DNA of 64,000 nucleotides from Buchnera aphidicola (Aphis fabae) (GCF_009069125.1 NZ_CP042427.1:372001-436000); one strand, 5' to 3'. Shown: positions 30,835 to 44,664, numbered from the stretch's first letter. The notes: generated from the sequence alone by a model not told the origin. Made by a program: numbers and translations.

Positions 30835-31332
30835 ATGAATTATTTTACATTATTTACATTGCCAATGAAATTTAAAATAAATAAAGATTTATTAGATAAA
30901 AATTTTTATAAATTGCAATTACAATTTCATCCTGATTTATTTATCAACGACTCTGAGTCTAAAAAACAATGGGTTTTAGAAAAATCTATTAAAATTAATA
31001 AAGGATATAAAATTTTAAACAATTCATTAGATCGATCAATTTATTTACTTTTATTAAATGGTATTAAAGTTAACCAAGAAAAATTATTATCTAAAAATCA
31101 ATGTTTTTTAAAAAAATATTTTTTTTTATATGAAGAATTAGAAATTTTAAAAACAAGAAATAATTCAAATGTAATTCATTTTAATAATTTTTTAAAAAAA
31201 ATAGAAAGTGAAATAAAAGATTGTGAAAATATAATTAACTATGAATTTCAAAATAAGAATTGGAATAAAATTATTAATGTGATATCTCAATTACTGTTTT
31301 TAACAAAAATAAAAAAAAACTTAAAAACATAA
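30835..31332 (+). CDS. hscB: Fe-S co-chaperone HscB (J-protein)
   Basis: Delivers IscU to HscA and stimulates its ATPase. The 165 residues match E. coli (171). The J domain carries His32-Pro33-Asp34 (QFHPDLF) at the expected position; the C-terminal three-helix bundle (about 90-165) is lysine- and asparagine-rich but of normal length. The ATG at 30835 follows a weak AGG. It is 40 bases upstream of hscA. Confidence 0.95.
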   Translation: MNYFTLFTLPMKFKINKDLLDKNFYKLQLQFHPDLFINDSESKKQWVLEKSIKINKGYKILNNSLDRSIYLLLLNGIKVNQEKLLSKNQCFLKKYFFLYEELEILKTRNNSNVIHFNNFLKKIESEIKDCENIINYEFQNKNWNKIINVISQLLFLTKIKKNLKT

Positions 31333-31372
31333 CAATTTTTTACTTAAATTAAATAAATTAGGATGTTTTTAT

Positions 31373-33199
31373 ATGATTTTTTTAAAAGAAAAATTTAATA
31401 AAAAATTAATTTTAGGCATTGATTTCGGTACTACCTACTCTCTTATATCTACTATAGAAAAAAATCATCCTATATTACTAACTGATAACAAACAACGTTA
31501 TTTATTACCATCTATTGTAAATTATGAAAAAAATAATTTTACAGTTGGTTGGGAAGCTGAAACAAAAATACTTAATGATCCAACGAATACAATTGTGTCA
31601 GTAAAACGTTTAATTGGTCGATCAATTAGTTTTATTAAAAAAGAATTTCCAGTTTTACCTTATATTATAGAACAAGATAAAAATGGAGATATTTTATTTT
31701 ATACTAAATTAGGAAAAATTTCTGCTACTAATGTTGTTAGTCAAATATTACAATATTTAAAAGAAAGAGCGTGTTTTTTATATAAAACTCAAATGGATGC
31801 AACAGTTATAACTGTACCAGCCTATTTTGATAATATTCAACGCTCTTTAATAAAGCAAGCTGCTATTAATTCAGGAATAAATTTAATTAGATTATTAAAT
31901 GAACCGACATCTGCTGCTATGGCATACGGTTTAGAAAAAAATAAACAAGGTATCATTGTTATTTATGATCTTGGAGGTGGAACATTTGATGTTTCTATAT
32001 TAAAATTAAATAAAGGATTATTTGAGGTATTAGCTACAAGTGGTGATTCTAATTTAGGTGGTGATGATTTTGATGTTCTTTTAGCAAATTATATTTATAA
32101 GAAAGCAAATTTATTACATCATAAATATGATGATTCTTTTTATACTTTATTATTAAACGTAGCTAAGCAAACAAAAATAAAGTTAACTTCTTATCAAATA
32201 GTAGAAGTTAGTATTTTAGATTGGAAAGGAGTAATTACTCGGAATGAATTTAATGTAATTATCAAACATTTAATTAAAAAAACTTTATTAATTTGTTCAA
32301 AAATATTTAAAGAAATAGATTTAAATGTAAAAGATATTAAAGAAATTATTATGGTAGGAGGTTCTACACGAGTTCCATTGGTATATCATGAAGTTAAAAA
32401 ATTTTTTACAATTAATCCGTTGATTTCAATTAATCCAGATCAAGTAGTAGCTATTGGAGCTGCATTACAATGTAATATGCTCATGCGTAATACTTATCAG
32501 GATCGAACAATATTATTAGATGTTGTACCTCTTTCGTTAGGAATTGAAGTTATGGGTGGTTTTATGGAAAAAATTATTTTTCGTAATAGTCATATACCTA
32601 TTTCAAAAACAAAAGAATTTACAACTTCAAAAGATAATCAAACAGGTATTGTAATTCATATAGTTCAAGGAGAAAGAGAGCTTGTAAAGCATTGTATTTC
32701 ACTTTCTCGTTTTGTTTTAAAAAATATTTCTTCTGGAAAGGCTGGTACAGTTAGAATTTTAGTTACATTTCAGATTGATACTAATGGTTTAATTAGTATA
32801 ACAGCATTTGAAAAAAACAGTAGAAAAGAAAAAACAATTAAAATTGATTATTCTTTATTAGAATATAAAAATGCTTCTAAAATTGTTGAAGATCATTTGT
32901 ATTATATGAAAAATGATTATTATTTAAGAATTAAAGAAGAAAAAAAAATTGAATCTAAAAATATTTTAAATTTATTAAAAAAAGCTTTAAAACAAGATAA
33001 ATATTTAATTAGTCAAGAAGAACTAAAAAAAATAAAATCAAATCAAACAGCATTAAAAAAATCAATTGATCAAGATGATTTTTATTCTATGAAATTAAAT
33101 TTAAAAAAACTTGATGAAGTGACTAAACATTTTTTTTCATTGCGTTTACAAAATGCAATTAATAATTCTTTAAATAACAAAACAGATGAGACTAAATAA
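31373..33199 (+). CDS. hscA: Fe-S chaperone HscA (Hsp70 family)
   Basis: Specialised Hsp70 that drives cluster transfer from IscU. The 608 residues compare with 616 in E. coli. The nucleotide-binding domain has [12 protein letters not shown] (near 18), [14 protein letters not shown] and [15 protein letters not shown], and [13 protein letters not shown] near 320. The peptide-binding domain starts after [12 protein letters not shown]. The stop overlaps the fdx start (TAATG), so translation is coupled. The N-terminus could also begin 4 codons in, but ATG 31373 is kept. Confidence 0.97.
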   Translation: MIFLKEKFNKKLILGIDFGTTYSLISTIEKNHPILLTDNKQRYLLPSIVNYEKNNFTVGWEAETKILNDPTNTIVSVKRLIGRSISFIKKEFPVLPYIIEQDKNGDILFYTKLGKISATNVVSQILQYLKERACFLYKTQMDATVITVPAYFDNIQRSLIKQAAINSGINLIRLLNEPTSAAMAYGLEKNKQGIIVIYDLGGGTFDVSILKLNKGLFEVLATSGDSNLGGDDFDVLLANYIYKKANLLHHKYDDSFYTLLLNVAKQTKIKLTSYQIVEVSILDWKGVITRNEFNVIIKHLIKKTLLICSKIFKEIDLNVKDIKEIIMVGGSTRVPLVYHEVKKFFTINPLISINPDQVVAIGAALQCNMLMRNTYQDRTILLDVVPLSLGIEVMGGFMEKIIFRNSHIPISKTKEFTTSKDNQTGIVIHIVQGERELVKHCISLSRFVLKNISSGKAGTVRILVTFQIDTNGLISITAFEKNSRKEKTIKIDYSLLEYKNASKIVEDHLYYMKNDYYLRIKEEKKIESKNILNLLKKALKQDKYLISQEELKKIKSNQTALKKSIDQDDFYSMKLNLKKLDEVTKHFFSLRLQNAINNSLNNKTDETK

Positions 33200-33534
33200 T
33201 GCCTAAAATTTTTTTTCTACCTCATAAGACTATATTACCAAAAGGTGCTATTTGTGAATGTAAAAAAGGTGAAACTATCTTAAATGTTGCATTATTTAAT
33301 AATATTAAGTTAGAACATGCATGCGAAAAATCATGCGCTTGTAGTACTTGTCATTGTATTATACGTAAAGGTTTCTTTTCTCTTTCAGGATGGACTGAAA
33401 AAGAAGAAGATGTTTTAGATAAAGCATGGGGTCTTGAATCTACTAGTCGACTAAGTTGCCAGGCAATTGTTGGAGATGTTGATATAGAGGTAGAAATTCC
33501 ACTATATAATGCTAATCATATTTCTGATAGCTAA
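33199..33534 (+). CDS. fdx: ISC-type 2Fe-2S ferredoxin
   Basis: Electron donor for iron-sulfur assembly. The 111 residues equal E. coli. Cluster ligands Cys42, Cys48 and Cys51 ([12 protein letters not shown]) and Cys87 (LSCQA) stand at the family positions. It overlaps hscA by one base. iscX, which follows in E. coli, is missing, and der converges only 10 bases beyond the stop. Confidence 0.98.
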   Translation: MPKIFFLPHKTILPKGAICECKKGETILNVALFNNIKLEHACEKSCACSTCHCIIRKGFFSLSGWTEKEEDVLDKAWGLESTSRLSCQAIVGDVDIEVEIPLYNANHISDS

Positions 33535-33544
33535 TTTTTTTAAT

Positions 33545-34906
33545 TTAAATATATGGATTTTTTGTTTCTTTAAATTGAATTTTAATTGGAACTCCATTTA
33601 TTTGAAGAGCTTCATGAAAAAAATTTTTTAAATATTTTTTATAAGTTAAAGATAAGTATCTTGTTTGGTTACCGTGTATAATAATTTTCATTGGAGTGGT
33701 ACTTCCTAAATGTATATATTTTAATTTAATACGACGTCCATTTATCATTGGCGGCTGATGTTTTTTTATTGCATTTTTCATAATTTGCATAAGTGTAGAA
33801 GTATTTATTTGTTTTTTAGTGGATTGATAAATATTTTCAACTAATTGAAATATTTTAAAGATTCCTTTACTTTTAATTGCTGATATAAAATGCATATTTG
33901 AAAAAAAAGAGTTTTTTAATTGATAATTTATTAATTCTTTAAATTTATTTTTTTCTGAAAAATTTAATAAATCCCATTTATTAATTATTATTATTAATGG
34001 TTTTCCACATTTTTCAATAATATTTATTAATAACAAGTTTTGATTACATATTTTTTTTTGTTCATTTTTCGCATCTATAATTAATAATGCTATATCTGTT
34101 GTTTCAACAGCTTGTAAAGTTTTAATTATAGATATTTGTTCTATTTTGTTTTTTTTTCTTTTCTTTTTTGATGCTCCTGCGGTATCAATTAAAATATAAT
34201 TTTTATTATTATATTTTATAGGCACAGATATAGTATCTAATGTTGTACCTGGTATATTAGAAGTAATTATTCTATTTTGCATGATAAGAGCATTGATTAA
34301 TGTCGATTTTCCTACATTAGGTTTACCTATACATGCAATTTTTATTGGAACATTTTCTATTTCTTCTTTTTCTTCTATTTTTTTTTGTAATTTTATTTTT
34401 TTAAATTTACATTCTATCCAAGGGATTAAATATTTATTAATAAGATGATTAATTCCTTGGTTATGACTTGCAGAAATTTTTATGTTTTTTTTCAATCCTA
34501 AAGAGTAAAATTCGTTTATTTTTTCTATTTCTTTTATTCCATCGATTTTATTAATAATAAGAAATGATTCTTTTTGATATTTTCTTATTTTTTTTAATAT
34601 TTCATATTCTTCTGGAAGTATTCCTTCACGAGCATTAACTACAAAGAAAATCAAATCAGCTTCTTTCATAGCTATTAACGTTTGTTTATAAGCTTGTTTT
34701 TGTATGACTTTTGATTCAAAATCAAAACCAGCAGTATCTGTTAAAATGAATTTTTTATTTTTTTCTAAATAACAAAATTCATAATTTCTATCCCGAGTCA
34801 GTCCTGAAAAACTTGAAACTAGTGCATTTCTTTTTTTAGTTAAAATATTAAATAAAGTAGATTTTCCTACATTAGTACGACCAATTAATACGATGATAGG
34901 TAACAT
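33545..34906 (-). CDS. der: Ribosome-assembly GTPase Der (EngA)
   Basis: Double GTPase needed for 50S maturation. Starting at MLPIIVLIGRTNVGKST gives 453 residues; E. coli has 490. An in-frame ATG at 34954 would add 16 residues and overlap yfgM, so I reject it. G1 of domain 1 is GRTNVGKS (usual GRPNVGKS), DTAGF is G3, and NKID is G4. Domain 2 has GKPNVGKS, DTAGAS and NKWD. The KH-like C-terminus ends in IQFKETKNPY. bamB, between der and yfgM in E. coli, is gone. Confidence 0.96.
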   Translation of the reverse strand: MLPIIVLIGRTNVGKSTLFNILTKKRNALVSSFSGLTRDRNYEFCYLEKNKKFILTDTAGFDFESKVIQKQAYKQTLIAMKEADLIFFVVNAREGILPEEYEILKKIRKYQKESFLIINKIDGIKEIEKINEFYSLGLKKNIKISASHNQGINHLINKYLIPWIECKFKKIKLQKKIEEKEEIENVPIKIACIGKPNVGKSTLINALIMQNRIITSNIPGTTLDTISVPIKYNNKNYILIDTAGASKKKRKKNKIEQISIIKTLQAVETTDIALLIIDAKNEQKKICNQNLLLINIIEKCGKPLIIIINKWDLLNFSEKNKFKELINYQLKNSFFSNMHFISAIKSKGIFKIFQLVENIYQSTKKQINTSTLMQIMKNAIKKHQPPMINGRRIKLKYIHLGSTTPMKIIIHGNQTRYLSLTYKKYLKNFFHEALQINGVPIKIQFKETKNPYI

Positions 34907-34940
34907 TTTATTATGAACTCTTTTTTTATAAATAAATTTT

Positions 34941-35546
34941 TTATTTTTTTTCAACTTCGTTTATTTTCATATTAAGTATTTCTTTAAATGTTTTAGATTC
35001 TTCAAAATATTTGCTTTTTTTCCAAGCTTGAATAGCTAATTGTATATTTCCACTTTTCATAAAAATATCTCCTTTTATATTTTCTACTATACTTTTCCAG
35101 GCATCATCTTTAATTTCTTGAATAATTTGCATTGCATCTTTATCTTTATTTTGTTCTATTTTTATTTCTGACATTCTTAATCTTAAAATGTTTTTTAAAT
35201 TTTCATCTTTTGTATATTTTAAGCTAGTTTTTAATTGAATGAATGCTTTTTCTAGGTTATTTTTTAAAATATATTGTTTTGCTAATGATAAAGAAACTAA
35301 AGTTCCATAAATATTTTTGTTTTCTATTATAAATTTTTCTATATTTATAAAATCTGAATTCTTTTTTGCATTTATCTCTTTTATTATTTCTTCATATTTG
35401 ATGTTTTTTAAATTTTTTGTTTTGTTTTTTGGTTTAATAATAAAAAATAACATAGTAAAAATCATAATAAAAAAAAATGTAATCAAAAAAACTTTTTTTC
35501 TAGAAATACTTGGTTTTTTAGTTTGATTGTTTTGTATTAAATGCAT
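34941..35546 (-). CDS. yfgM: Membrane-anchored TPR protein YfgM
   Basis: Inner-membrane protein that in E. coli associates with the SecYEG/PpiD translocon. The 201 residues (E. coli 206) start with a basic cytosolic segment, one membrane helix (about 19-39), then a helical, TPR-like periplasmic domain with KQYILKNNLEKAFIQLKTSL and GNIQLAIQAWKKS. Sequence conservation is modest, so the call leans on position next to der. Its start is at the edge of the origin region. Confidence 0.88.
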   Translation of the reverse strand: MHLIQNNQTKKPSISRKKVFLITFFFIMIFTMLFFIIKPKNKTKNLKNIKYEEIIKEINAKKNSDFINIEKFIIENKNIYGTLVSLSLAKQYILKNNLEKAFIQLKTSLKYTKDENLKNILRLRMSEIKIEQNKDKDAMQIIQEIKDDAWKSIVENIKGDIFMKSGNIQLAIQAWKKSKYFEESKTFKEILNMKINEVEKK

Positions 35547-35992
35547 TTTTTTATCCTTCTAGTCAAATAAAAAAAAATTTTAAATAAGTCTTTATAAGTT
35601 TAATCTTTTTATAGTTAAAAAGATATTTTTAAAAAAAATATAATGAATGCAATATTAATTATTTAAAAATATTTTTTTTTTTCGTTTTTATTAAAATAAA
35701 TAACTTTTCAAAAAGTTATACCTATGAAAAACACTAATTGTACACAGTTAATTAATACCAGAAGTTCTTTTATTATCAATGCTACACATGACTTATCCAC
35801 AGATTTTGTATTTGCTAATAATAATAATATTATTATATTTATTGTTTATTTGTTTTTTAAAATAATAAAAACTAACTAAATATTAAAAACTAATCTTTAA
35901 TATTAAAGTTTTATGTTTGGTGTTTACATGTGTTATCTTGATTAAAATATTAATACTGTATAAAATAATCTTAACATTTAAAGGGTTTTTAT
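35547..35992. other. oriC: Probable chromosomal origin of replication (oriC)
   Basis: This 446-base gap upstream of mnmG has no gene. It has one exact DnaA box, TTATCCACA, at 35793-35801, and a near match TTGTACACA at 35738-35746 (one mismatch). A palindrome CTTTAATATTAAAG lies at 35895-35908 and a short inverted repeat AACTTTT/AAAAGTT at about 35702-35717. A/T stretches that could unwind lie on both sides. mnmG next to oriC is the enterobacterial arrangement. Placement is inferred; I could not compute skew. Confidence 0.75.
35793..35801 (+). promoter_or_regulatory. Consensus DnaA box
   Basis: TTATCCACA is identical to the high-affinity enterobacterial R-type box. It is the only exact copy I noticed near the origin. 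DnaA itself is encoded 14 kb away with its DNA-binding signature intact. Confidence 0.85.
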
Positions 35993-37888
35993 ATGTTGCA
36001 GTCAAATTTAAAAATTTTTGATGTAATTATTATTGGTGGAGGACATGCTGGAACTGAAGCTGCATCAGCTTCTTCAAGATTAGGGTGTAAAACATTGTTA
36101 TTAACGAAAAATATAACGGATATTGGTGTTTTGTCTTGCAATCCAGCAATTGGTGGAATTGGAAAAAGTCATTTAGTAAAAGAAATAGATGCTTTAGGCG
36201 GTGTAATGGCTAGAGCAATTGATTATTCAGGCATTCAATTTAGAATTTTAAATAGTAAAAAAGGACCTGCCGTACGATCTACTCGGGCACAAGCTGATAG
36301 AGTACTTTATTCTCAAAGTGTAAGAAAATTATTGAAAAAAGAAAAGAATTTATTAATTTTAGAAGAGGAAATAAAAGATTTAATTGTAAAGAATTATAAG
36401 GTTATTGGTGTTTTAACACAAAGTCAGATAAGTTTTCATGCTAAATCAGTTGTTTTGTCTACAGGTACTTTTTTAGGAGGTAGAATACATATAGGTTCAG
36501 ATAGTTATTTTTCAGGAAGAAGAGGTGAAAAGGCTTCTTTAGATTTAGCATGTCGTTTGAGAGAATTACCTTTACGAGTGAATCGACTAAAAACAGGTAC
36601 TCCACCTAGAATTGATTTAAATACTATTAATTTTAAGGATTTATTTGTTCAATATGGAGATATTCCTGTTCCAGTTTTTTCTTTTATAGGAAATGCTTCA
36701 GATCATCCTCGTCAAATACCATGTTATCTTACACATACAAATGAAAAAACACATCAAATAATACGTGATAATTTAGATAAAAGTCCAATACGTCAAGGTT
36801 TAATAACAGGTTTAGGACCTCGATATTGTCCCTCTATTGAAGATAAAATTGTACGTTTTCCAAATAAAATTTCACATCAGATTTTTTTAGAACCAGAAGG
36901 TTTATCTAGTTCTAGAATATATCCTAATGGAATTTCAACTAGTTTACCGTTAAATATTCAAGAAGAAATAATTAAATCTATAAAAGGATTGGAAAAAGCT
37001 AAAATTATTGATCCAGGATACGCAATAGAATATGATTTTTTTGACCCTAAAGATTTAAATTTAACTTTAGAAAGTAAATGGATTAAAGGACTCTTTTTAG
37101 CAGGTCAAATCAACGGTACTACTGGATATGAAGAAGCTGCTTCACAAGGTCTTTTAGCGGGTTTAAATGCTGGACTACATGCATTGGGTCGAAAACAATG
37201 GTTTCCTAGACGTGATCAAGCTTATTTAGGTGTTCTTATTGATGATCTTACTACACAAGGAACTAGAGAACCATATCGTATGTTTACTTCACGTGCTGAA
37301 TATCGATTAATTTTACGAGAAGATAATGCTGATTTACGTCTTACTGAAATTGCTCGTAAATTTGGATTAATAGATGATTTTAGGTGGTCTCGTTATAGTA
37401 GTAAATTATTAAATATTAATTCTGAAATAAAATATTTAAAGAAAACAAAAATACATCCTGAATCTTCTAATTCTAAACTTTTAAATAGTTTTTTTAATAT
37501 TTCATTAACTAAAGAAATAAATATATTTAATTTATTAAAACGACCAGAAATAACATACAAAAATTTAGCTTATTTAAATATTTTTAATGCTAACACATCT
37601 GATCTAGCAGTTATTCATCATATAGAAAATGAAATAAAATATGAAGGTTACATCAAAAGACAGTTAGAAGAGATTAATAAACATTTAAAAAATGAAAATA
37701 CTTTTTTATCATCTCAATATGATTATAAAAAAGTAAAAGGTTTATCGCATGAAGCAATTTCTAAGTTAAATGATTATAAACCAGTTTCTATTGGTCAAGC
37801 ATCTCGTATTTCTGGTATTACACCAGCAGCTATATCTGTTCTATTGATACATTTAAAAAAAGAAGCTTATAAAAAACTTATTTTATAA
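35993..37888 (+). CDS. mnmG: tRNA uridine-5-carboxymethylaminomethyl(34) synthesis enzyme MnmG
   Basis: FAD protein that with MnmE modifies wobble U34 of tRNAs. The 631 residues match E. coli GidA (629). The FAD site [12 protein letters not shown] begins near residue 14; the GidA signatures [11 protein letters not shown] (about 270) and [17 protein letters not shown] (about 365) hold, with the catalytic Cys in YCPS. Its partner mnmE is in this window at 52377. rsmG, next in E. coli, is missing, so it leads toward atpB over a 179-base gap. Confidence 0.98.
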   Translation: MLQSNLKIFDVIIIGGGHAGTEAASASSRLGCKTLLLTKNITDIGVLSCNPAIGGIGKSHLVKEIDALGGVMARAIDYSGIQFRILNSKKGPAVRSTRAQADRVLYSQSVRKLLKKEKNLLILEEEIKDLIVKNYKVIGVLTQSQISFHAKSVVLSTGTFLGGRIHIGSDSYFSGRRGEKASLDLACRLRELPLRVNRLKTGTPPRIDLNTINFKDLFVQYGDIPVPVFSFIGNASDHPRQIPCYLTHTNEKTHQIIRDNLDKSPIRQGLITGLGPRYCPSIEDKIVRFPNKISHQIFLEPEGLSSSRIYPNGISTSLPLNIQEEIIKSIKGLEKAKIIDPGYAIEYDFFDPKDLNLTLESKWIKGLFLAGQINGTTGYEEAASQGLLAGLNAGLHALGRKQWFPRRDQAYLGVLIDDLTTQGTREPYRMFTSRAEYRLILREDNADLRLTEIARKFGLIDDFRWSRYSSKLLNINSEIKYLKKTKIHPESSNSKLLNSFFNISLTKEINIFNLLKRPEITYKNLAYLNIFNANTSDLAVIHHIENEIKYEGYIKRQLEEINKHLKNENTFLSSQYDYKKVKGLSHEAISKLNDYKPVSIGQASRISGITPAAISVLLIHLKKEAYKKLIL

Positions 37889-38058
37889 AAGATTTACTGT
37901 TCAATTTAAAATGTAATATAATTACTATTTAAATTATTTAATTGAAATTGATTATTTTTTTAATAATTGCTTAAAAATAATATATTTTTTAATAGTATTT
38001 TTAGTAAAATTTTTTAAAGTTTTATGTTTTTATATTAAATTTAATATAAAATAAATGA

Positions 38059-38886
<828 letters not shown>

Positions 38887-38913
38887 GATAAAATTTGACT
38901 ATAATCCTACTAA

Positions 38914-39168
<255 letters not shown>

Positions 39169-39214
39169 TTTTTTATTTGTTAAAAAAATAGTTTTTATTT
39201 TAAATAATTAGTAA

Positions 39215-39245
39215 AATCTTTACGTTTTTGAATGGCGTAAAGATT
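39215..39245 (+). promoter_or_regulatory. Stem-loop between atpE and atpF
   Basis: AATCTTTACG (39215-39224) and CGTAAAGATT (39236-39245) make a perfect 10-bp stem with an 11-base loop inside the atp operon. No U tract follows, so it more likely protects the atpE end of the mRNA than terminates. Confidence 0.65.
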
Positions 39246-39275
39246 AATTTTTAATTTAATATAAGGCGTATAATT

Positions 39276-39770
39276 GTGAATCTTAATGCAACAATTTTTG
39301 GACAAGCAATTTCATTTTTTTTATTTGTTTGGTTTTGTATGAAATATATATGGCCTCCTATCATTTTGGCTATAGAAACAAGACAAAAAAAAATTGAAGA
39401 TACTTTAATTTCTTCAAAAAAAATTGAAAAAGAATCTCTTATTATGCAAAAAAAAATGGATGAAATGATTAAAGAGACAAAAGAAAAAGCTTCTTTGATT
39501 TTAAATGAAGCAAATCAAAAAAAAATATTCATTTTAGAAGAAGCAAGAAATAAAGCGATTAAAGAAACTAAAAAAATTTTATTAAATAGCCAAATAGAAA
39601 TTGATATGCAATTTATGGATGCACGTCAAAAATTACAAAAAGAAATTATAGATCTATCTATTTTAATGACTGAAAAAATAATTAAAAAAAATATCCAAGA
39701 AAATAAAAATAAATTTTTTATAAATAATATAATAACTTCGTTATCAGAGATAAAAAATCAATGTAGGTAA
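39276..39770 (+). CDS. atpF: ATP synthase F0 subunit b
   Basis: Peripheral stalk dimer linking F0 and F1. The 164 residues (E. coli 156) begin with [15 protein letters not shown], a single membrane helix (about 5-26), then a long charged coiled coil. The start is GTG at 39276 with AAGGCG upstream, as the conserved N-terminus demands. Six bases separate it from atpH. Confidence 0.97.
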   Translation: MNLNATIFGQAISFFLFVWFCMKYIWPPIILAIETRQKKIEDTLISSKKIEKESLIMQKKMDEMIKETKEKASLILNEANQKKIFILEEARNKAIKETKKILLNSQIEIDMQFMDARQKLQKEIIDLSILMTEKIIKKNIQENKNKFFINNIITSLSEIKNQCR

Positions 39771-39775
39771 TATTC

Positions 39776-40327
39776 ATGTCATTTGATACTATTGCTAGAC
39801 CTTATGCTAAAGCTATTTTTGAAATAGCAATAAAAAATGATTCTATAAAAAAATGGAAACAAACATTAATTTTAATTAATAAAATTATTTCATTTAAAAA
39901 AGTTCAAAAATTTTTATCTGGATCTTTATCTCCTCACTATTTATCATCATTTTTTATATTTGTTATTGACGAATATCTTGACGGACATTCAAAAAATTTA
40001 ATAAAATTATTAGCTCATAATCAGCGGTTTAAAATATTTAATAATATATTAAAACAATTTCTTAAGCTAGAAGCTTCTTATCAAAAAATTATTATTGTTG
40101 AATTGACATCCGCATTTGTTTTAAAACAAGATCAAGTTATTGAAATACGCCTTGTTTTAGAAGAAATATTATCTTCTAAAGTTAAATTTATATATAAAAT
40201 TAATAATTATATACTTGATGGTGTCATTATAGGGATAAATGATCAAATTTTTGATTTTTCTATGCGAAATCATTTAAAACAATTATCTTCAGTATTAAAT
40301 TTTCAAGAGAACAATATATGCAATTAA
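39776..40327 (+). CDS. atpH: ATP synthase F1 subunit delta
   Basis: Caps the F1 head and binds the b stalk. The 183 residues (E. coli 177) show [14 protein letters not shown] at the N-terminus and the C-terminal pattern [19 protein letters not shown], both typical. The middle is divergent and lysine-rich. It overlaps atpA by 10 bases, implying coupled translation. Confidence 0.96.
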   Translation: MSFDTIARPYAKAIFEIAIKNDSIKKWKQTLILINKIISFKKVQKFLSGSLSPHYLSSFFIFVIDEYLDGHSKNLIKLLAHNQRFKIFNNILKQFLKLEASYQKIIIVELTSAFVLKQDQVIEIRLVLEEILSSKVKFIYKINNYILDGVIIGINDQIFDFSMRNHLKQLSSVLNFQENNICN

Positions 40328-41850
40328 ATTCTACAGAAATTAGTCAATTAATTAAAGAAAGAATTAATCAATTCGAGGTATTTAATCAATCTTATAATGA
40401 AGGTACTATTATTTCTGTGAACGATGGTATTATAAAAATCTACGGTCTTTCTGAAGTTATGTTAGGAGAAATGATTTCGTTACCTAATAACGAATATGCT
40501 ATTGCGCTCAATATAGAAAGAGATACAGTGTCTGCTGTAGTGATGGGTCCTTATATTTGCATTACTGAAGGAATGAAAGTAAGATGCACAGGAAAAATTT
40601 TAGAGGTTCCTGTTGGTATCAATCTTTTAGGTCGAATTGTTAACGCATTAGGTGCTCCTATCGATGGAAAAGGGATTATAAAATATGATAGTTTTTTACC
40701 AGTAGAAGCAAATGCTCCAGGAGTTATTGAACGAAAATCAATTAACCAACCAATACAAACTGGTTACAAAGCTATTGATTCTATGATTCCTATTGGTCGA
40801 GGTCAACGTGAGCTAATTATCGGAGATCGTCAAACTGGTAAAACTGCGCTTGCAATAGATACTATTATAAATCAAAAAAAATCTGGTATTCCATGTATTT
40901 ATGTTGCTATAGGACAAAAACTTTCAACTGTTATTAATGTTGTTAAAAAATTAGAAGAATATGATGCTTTAGCAAATACTATCATTGTTGTTGCTTCCGC
41001 TTCTGAAGCTGCTTCTTTACAATATTTATCACCATATTCAGGTTGCGCTATGGGAGAATTTTTTCGTGATCAAGGAAAAGATGCTTTAATCGTTTATGAT
41101 GATCTATCTAAACATGCAGTTGCTTATCGTCAGATCTCTTTGTTATTACGCCGTCCTCCTGGGAGAGAAGCTTTTCCTGGAGATATATTTTATTTACATT
41201 CTCGTTTGTTAGAAAGATCGGCTCGTGTGTCTGAAGAATATGTAAAGAATCTTACTAAAGGAAAAGTTATTGGACAAACAGGATCACTTACAGCGTTGCC
41301 AATTATTGAAACACAGTCTGGTGATGTTTCTGCATTTGTTCCGACTAACGTTATTTCTATTACTGATGGTCAAATATTTTTAGAATCTAATTTATTTAAT
41401 TCAGGTATTCGGCCTGCTGTAAATGCTGGTATTTCTGTTTCTCGTGTTGGTAGTTCGGCTCAAACTAAAATTATCAAACAATTATCTTCTGGAATACGAA
41501 CAGCATTAGCTCAATATCATGAACTTGCAGCATTTTCACAATTTGCATCAGATTTAGATCCAGCAACACAAAAACAGTTAATTTATGGTCAAAAAATTAC
41601 AGAATTACTTAAACAAAAACAATATACTCCTCTGAGTATAGCTGAACAAGCACTAATGTTTTTTCTTTCAGCAAATCATTTTCTTGATGATATTTCTATT
41701 GAAAAAATAGCTCAATTTGAACGAGATATTTTGACATATGCATATAATTATGATTTAAATTTAATGATGCAAATTAATCAAGATGGAGATTTTAATAGTA
41801 AAATAAAAGATAAATTTATTGAATTAATAAAAAAATTTAAAAATTCTTAA
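40318..41850 (+). CDS. atpA: ATP synthase F1 subunit alpha
   Basis: Non-catalytic nucleotide-binding subunit. The 510 residues compare with 513 in E. coli. [16 protein letters not shown] starts the delta-binding helix, Walker A is [10 protein letters not shown] (about 169-178), and the arginine-finger region [11 protein letters not shown] (about 370) is intact. The start overlaps atpH. Confidence 0.99.
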   Translation: MQLNSTEISQLIKERINQFEVFNQSYNEGTIISVNDGIIKIYGLSEVMLGEMISLPNNEYAIALNIERDTVSAVVMGPYICITEGMKVRCTGKILEVPVGINLLGRIVNALGAPIDGKGIIKYDSFLPVEANAPGVIERKSINQPIQTGYKAIDSMIPIGRGQRELIIGDRQTGKTALAIDTIINQKKSGIPCIYVAIGQKLSTVINVVKKLEEYDALANTIIVVASASEAASLQYLSPYSGCAMGEFFRDQGKDALIVYDDLSKHAVAYRQISLLLRRPPGREAFPGDIFYLHSRLLERSARVSEEYVKNLTKGKVIGQTGSLTALPIIETQSGDVSAFVPTNVISITDGQIFLESNLFNSGIRPAVNAGISVSRVGSSAQTKIIKQLSSGIRTALAQYHELAAFSQFASDLDPATQKQLIYGQKITELLKQKQYTPLSIAEQALMFFLSANHFLDDISIEKIAQFERDILTYAYNYDLNLMMQINQDGDFNSKIKDKFIELIKKFKNS

Positions 41851-41903
41851 TTTTATAATAATTTATTTTAAAAAAAATTTACCATAAAAAAGAGAAAATA
41901 CCA

Positions 41904-42770
41904 GTGGGTATAAAAGAAATACAAAATCAAATAACTAGTGTTATAAGTACAAAAAAAATTACTAAAGCAATGGAAATGGTTGCTATTTCTAAAATGAGAA
42001 AAACCGAAGAAAGAATGCGTTTAGGCAGACCTTATTGCGAAATTATTAAAAAAGTGATTCATCATATTGTAAAAGGAAGTCTAGAATATAAACATAGTTA
42101 TTTAGAAAATCGAGATAGTAAAAGAATTGGTATGATTATTATTTCAACTGATCGTGGTTTATGTGGTAGTTTAAATACTAATCTTTTTAAACAAGTACTA
42201 TTAAAAATGAAGAAATTTATGTATTTGAATATTCCTTGTGATTTAATATTATTTGGTTTAAAAAGTTTATCTGTATTTAAGTTATATGGCAGTTCTATTC
42301 TTGCTCAAGTAACTAATATAGGAGAAAATCCAGATTTATCTAAATTAATTGGATCTATACAAATTATTTTAGAAAAATATCAAAATAATGAAATTGATAA
42401 AATATTTATTGCGTATAATAAGTTTCACAATAAAATGTCTCAATATCCAATAATTACTCAACTTCTTCCTTTATCTCCTGAAAAAAATATATTAAATAAA
42501 GAAAAATGGGATTATTTATATGAACCAGAATCTAAACTAATTTTAGATACATTATTTGATAGATATATTGAATCTCAAGTTTATCAAAGTATTTTAGAAA
42601 ATATTGCAAGCGAACAAGCAGCTCGTATGGTAGCTATGAAAACTGCAACAGATAATAGTGCTAGTCGTATTAAAGAACTACAACTAGTTTATAATAAAGT
42701 TCGTCAAGCTAACATTACTCAAGAATTAAATGAAATTATTGCTGGAGCATCAGCAGTATCAGTAGATTAA
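41904..42770 (+). CDS. atpG: ATP synthase F1 subunit gamma
   Basis: Central rotor shaft. The 288 residues match E. coli (287). The N-terminal helix KEIQNQITSVISTKKITKAM and the C-terminal helix with NKVRQANITQELNEIIAGASAV form the coiled coil; ISTDRGLCGSLNTNLF is the domain signature. The start is GTG at 41904. A 53-base gap separates it from atpA. Confidence 0.98.
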   Translation: MGIKEIQNQITSVISTKKITKAMEMVAISKMRKTEERMRLGRPYCEIIKKVIHHIVKGSLEYKHSYLENRDSKRIGMIIISTDRGLCGSLNTNLFKQVLLKMKKFMYLNIPCDLILFGLKSLSVFKLYGSSILAQVTNIGENPDLSKLIGSIQIILEKYQNNEIDKIFIAYNKFHNKMSQYPIITQLLPLSPEKNILNKEKWDYLYEPESKLILDTLFDRYIESQVYQSILENIASEQAARMVAMKTATDNSASRIKELQLVYNKVRQANITQELNEIIAGASAVSVD

Positions 42771-42780
42771 AATTAGTTAG

Positions 42781-44190
<1,410 letters not shown>

Positions 44191-44217
44191 ATGATAATAA
44201 ATATTTTGGATATATCC

Positions 44218-44631
44218 ATGGATTTTTATTTAGATATTGTTAGTGTTGAAAAACGTATATTTTCTGGATTAGTTAATAAAATACAAGTTTCTGGTAGTGA
44301 AGGAGACATGGGTATTTATCCAGGACATACTCAATTATTAAGCATAATTAAACCAGGAATCGTATATATATTTCATAAAAACAATACAGAAGAGTGTATT
44401 TATATATCAGGAGGAATTTTAGAAATTCAACCTTCTATTATTTCTATTTTAGCAGATATTGCTATTCGTGGTGTAGATTTAGATCGAGCACGTATTTTAG
44501 AAACAAAAAAACAAGCTGAAGAATATTTTAAAAATCAAGATAAAAAAATTAAAAAAGATGATCTTTTACTTCAAATATCTAAAGAAATTGCAAAACTTCG
44601 TGTTCTTGAAATTATGGATAAGTTTAAATAA
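44218..44631 (+). CDS. atpC: ATP synthase F1 subunit epsilon
   Basis: Rotor-stalk subunit that regulates ATPase. Starting at ATG 44218 ([17 protein letters not shown]) gives 137 residues, like E. coli (139, MAMTYHLDVVSAEQ). An in-frame ATG at 44191, immediately after the atpD stop, would add nine residues; I cannot exclude it. [16 protein letters not shown] is the family block, and two C-terminal helices end the protein. Confidence 0.95.
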   Translation: MDFYLDIVSVEKRIFSGLVNKIQVSGSEGDMGIYPGHTQLLSIIKPGIVYIFHKNNTEECIYISGGILEIQPSIISILADIAIRGVDLDRARILETKKQAEEYFKNQDKKIKKDDLLLQISKEIAKLRVLEIMDKFK

Positions 44632-44643
44632 GATAATATATTC

Positions 44644-44664
44644 GCGGCTGGTTTTTCCTGCCGC
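44644..44664. terminator. GC-rich hairpin between atpC and gyrB
   Basis: GCGGC (44644-44648) pairs with GCCGC (44660-44664), with two more G-C pairs inside after a T-T mismatch and a five-T loop. It lies between two convergent genes. The U tract is poor, but the GC content is striking against the background. Confidence 0.7.
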
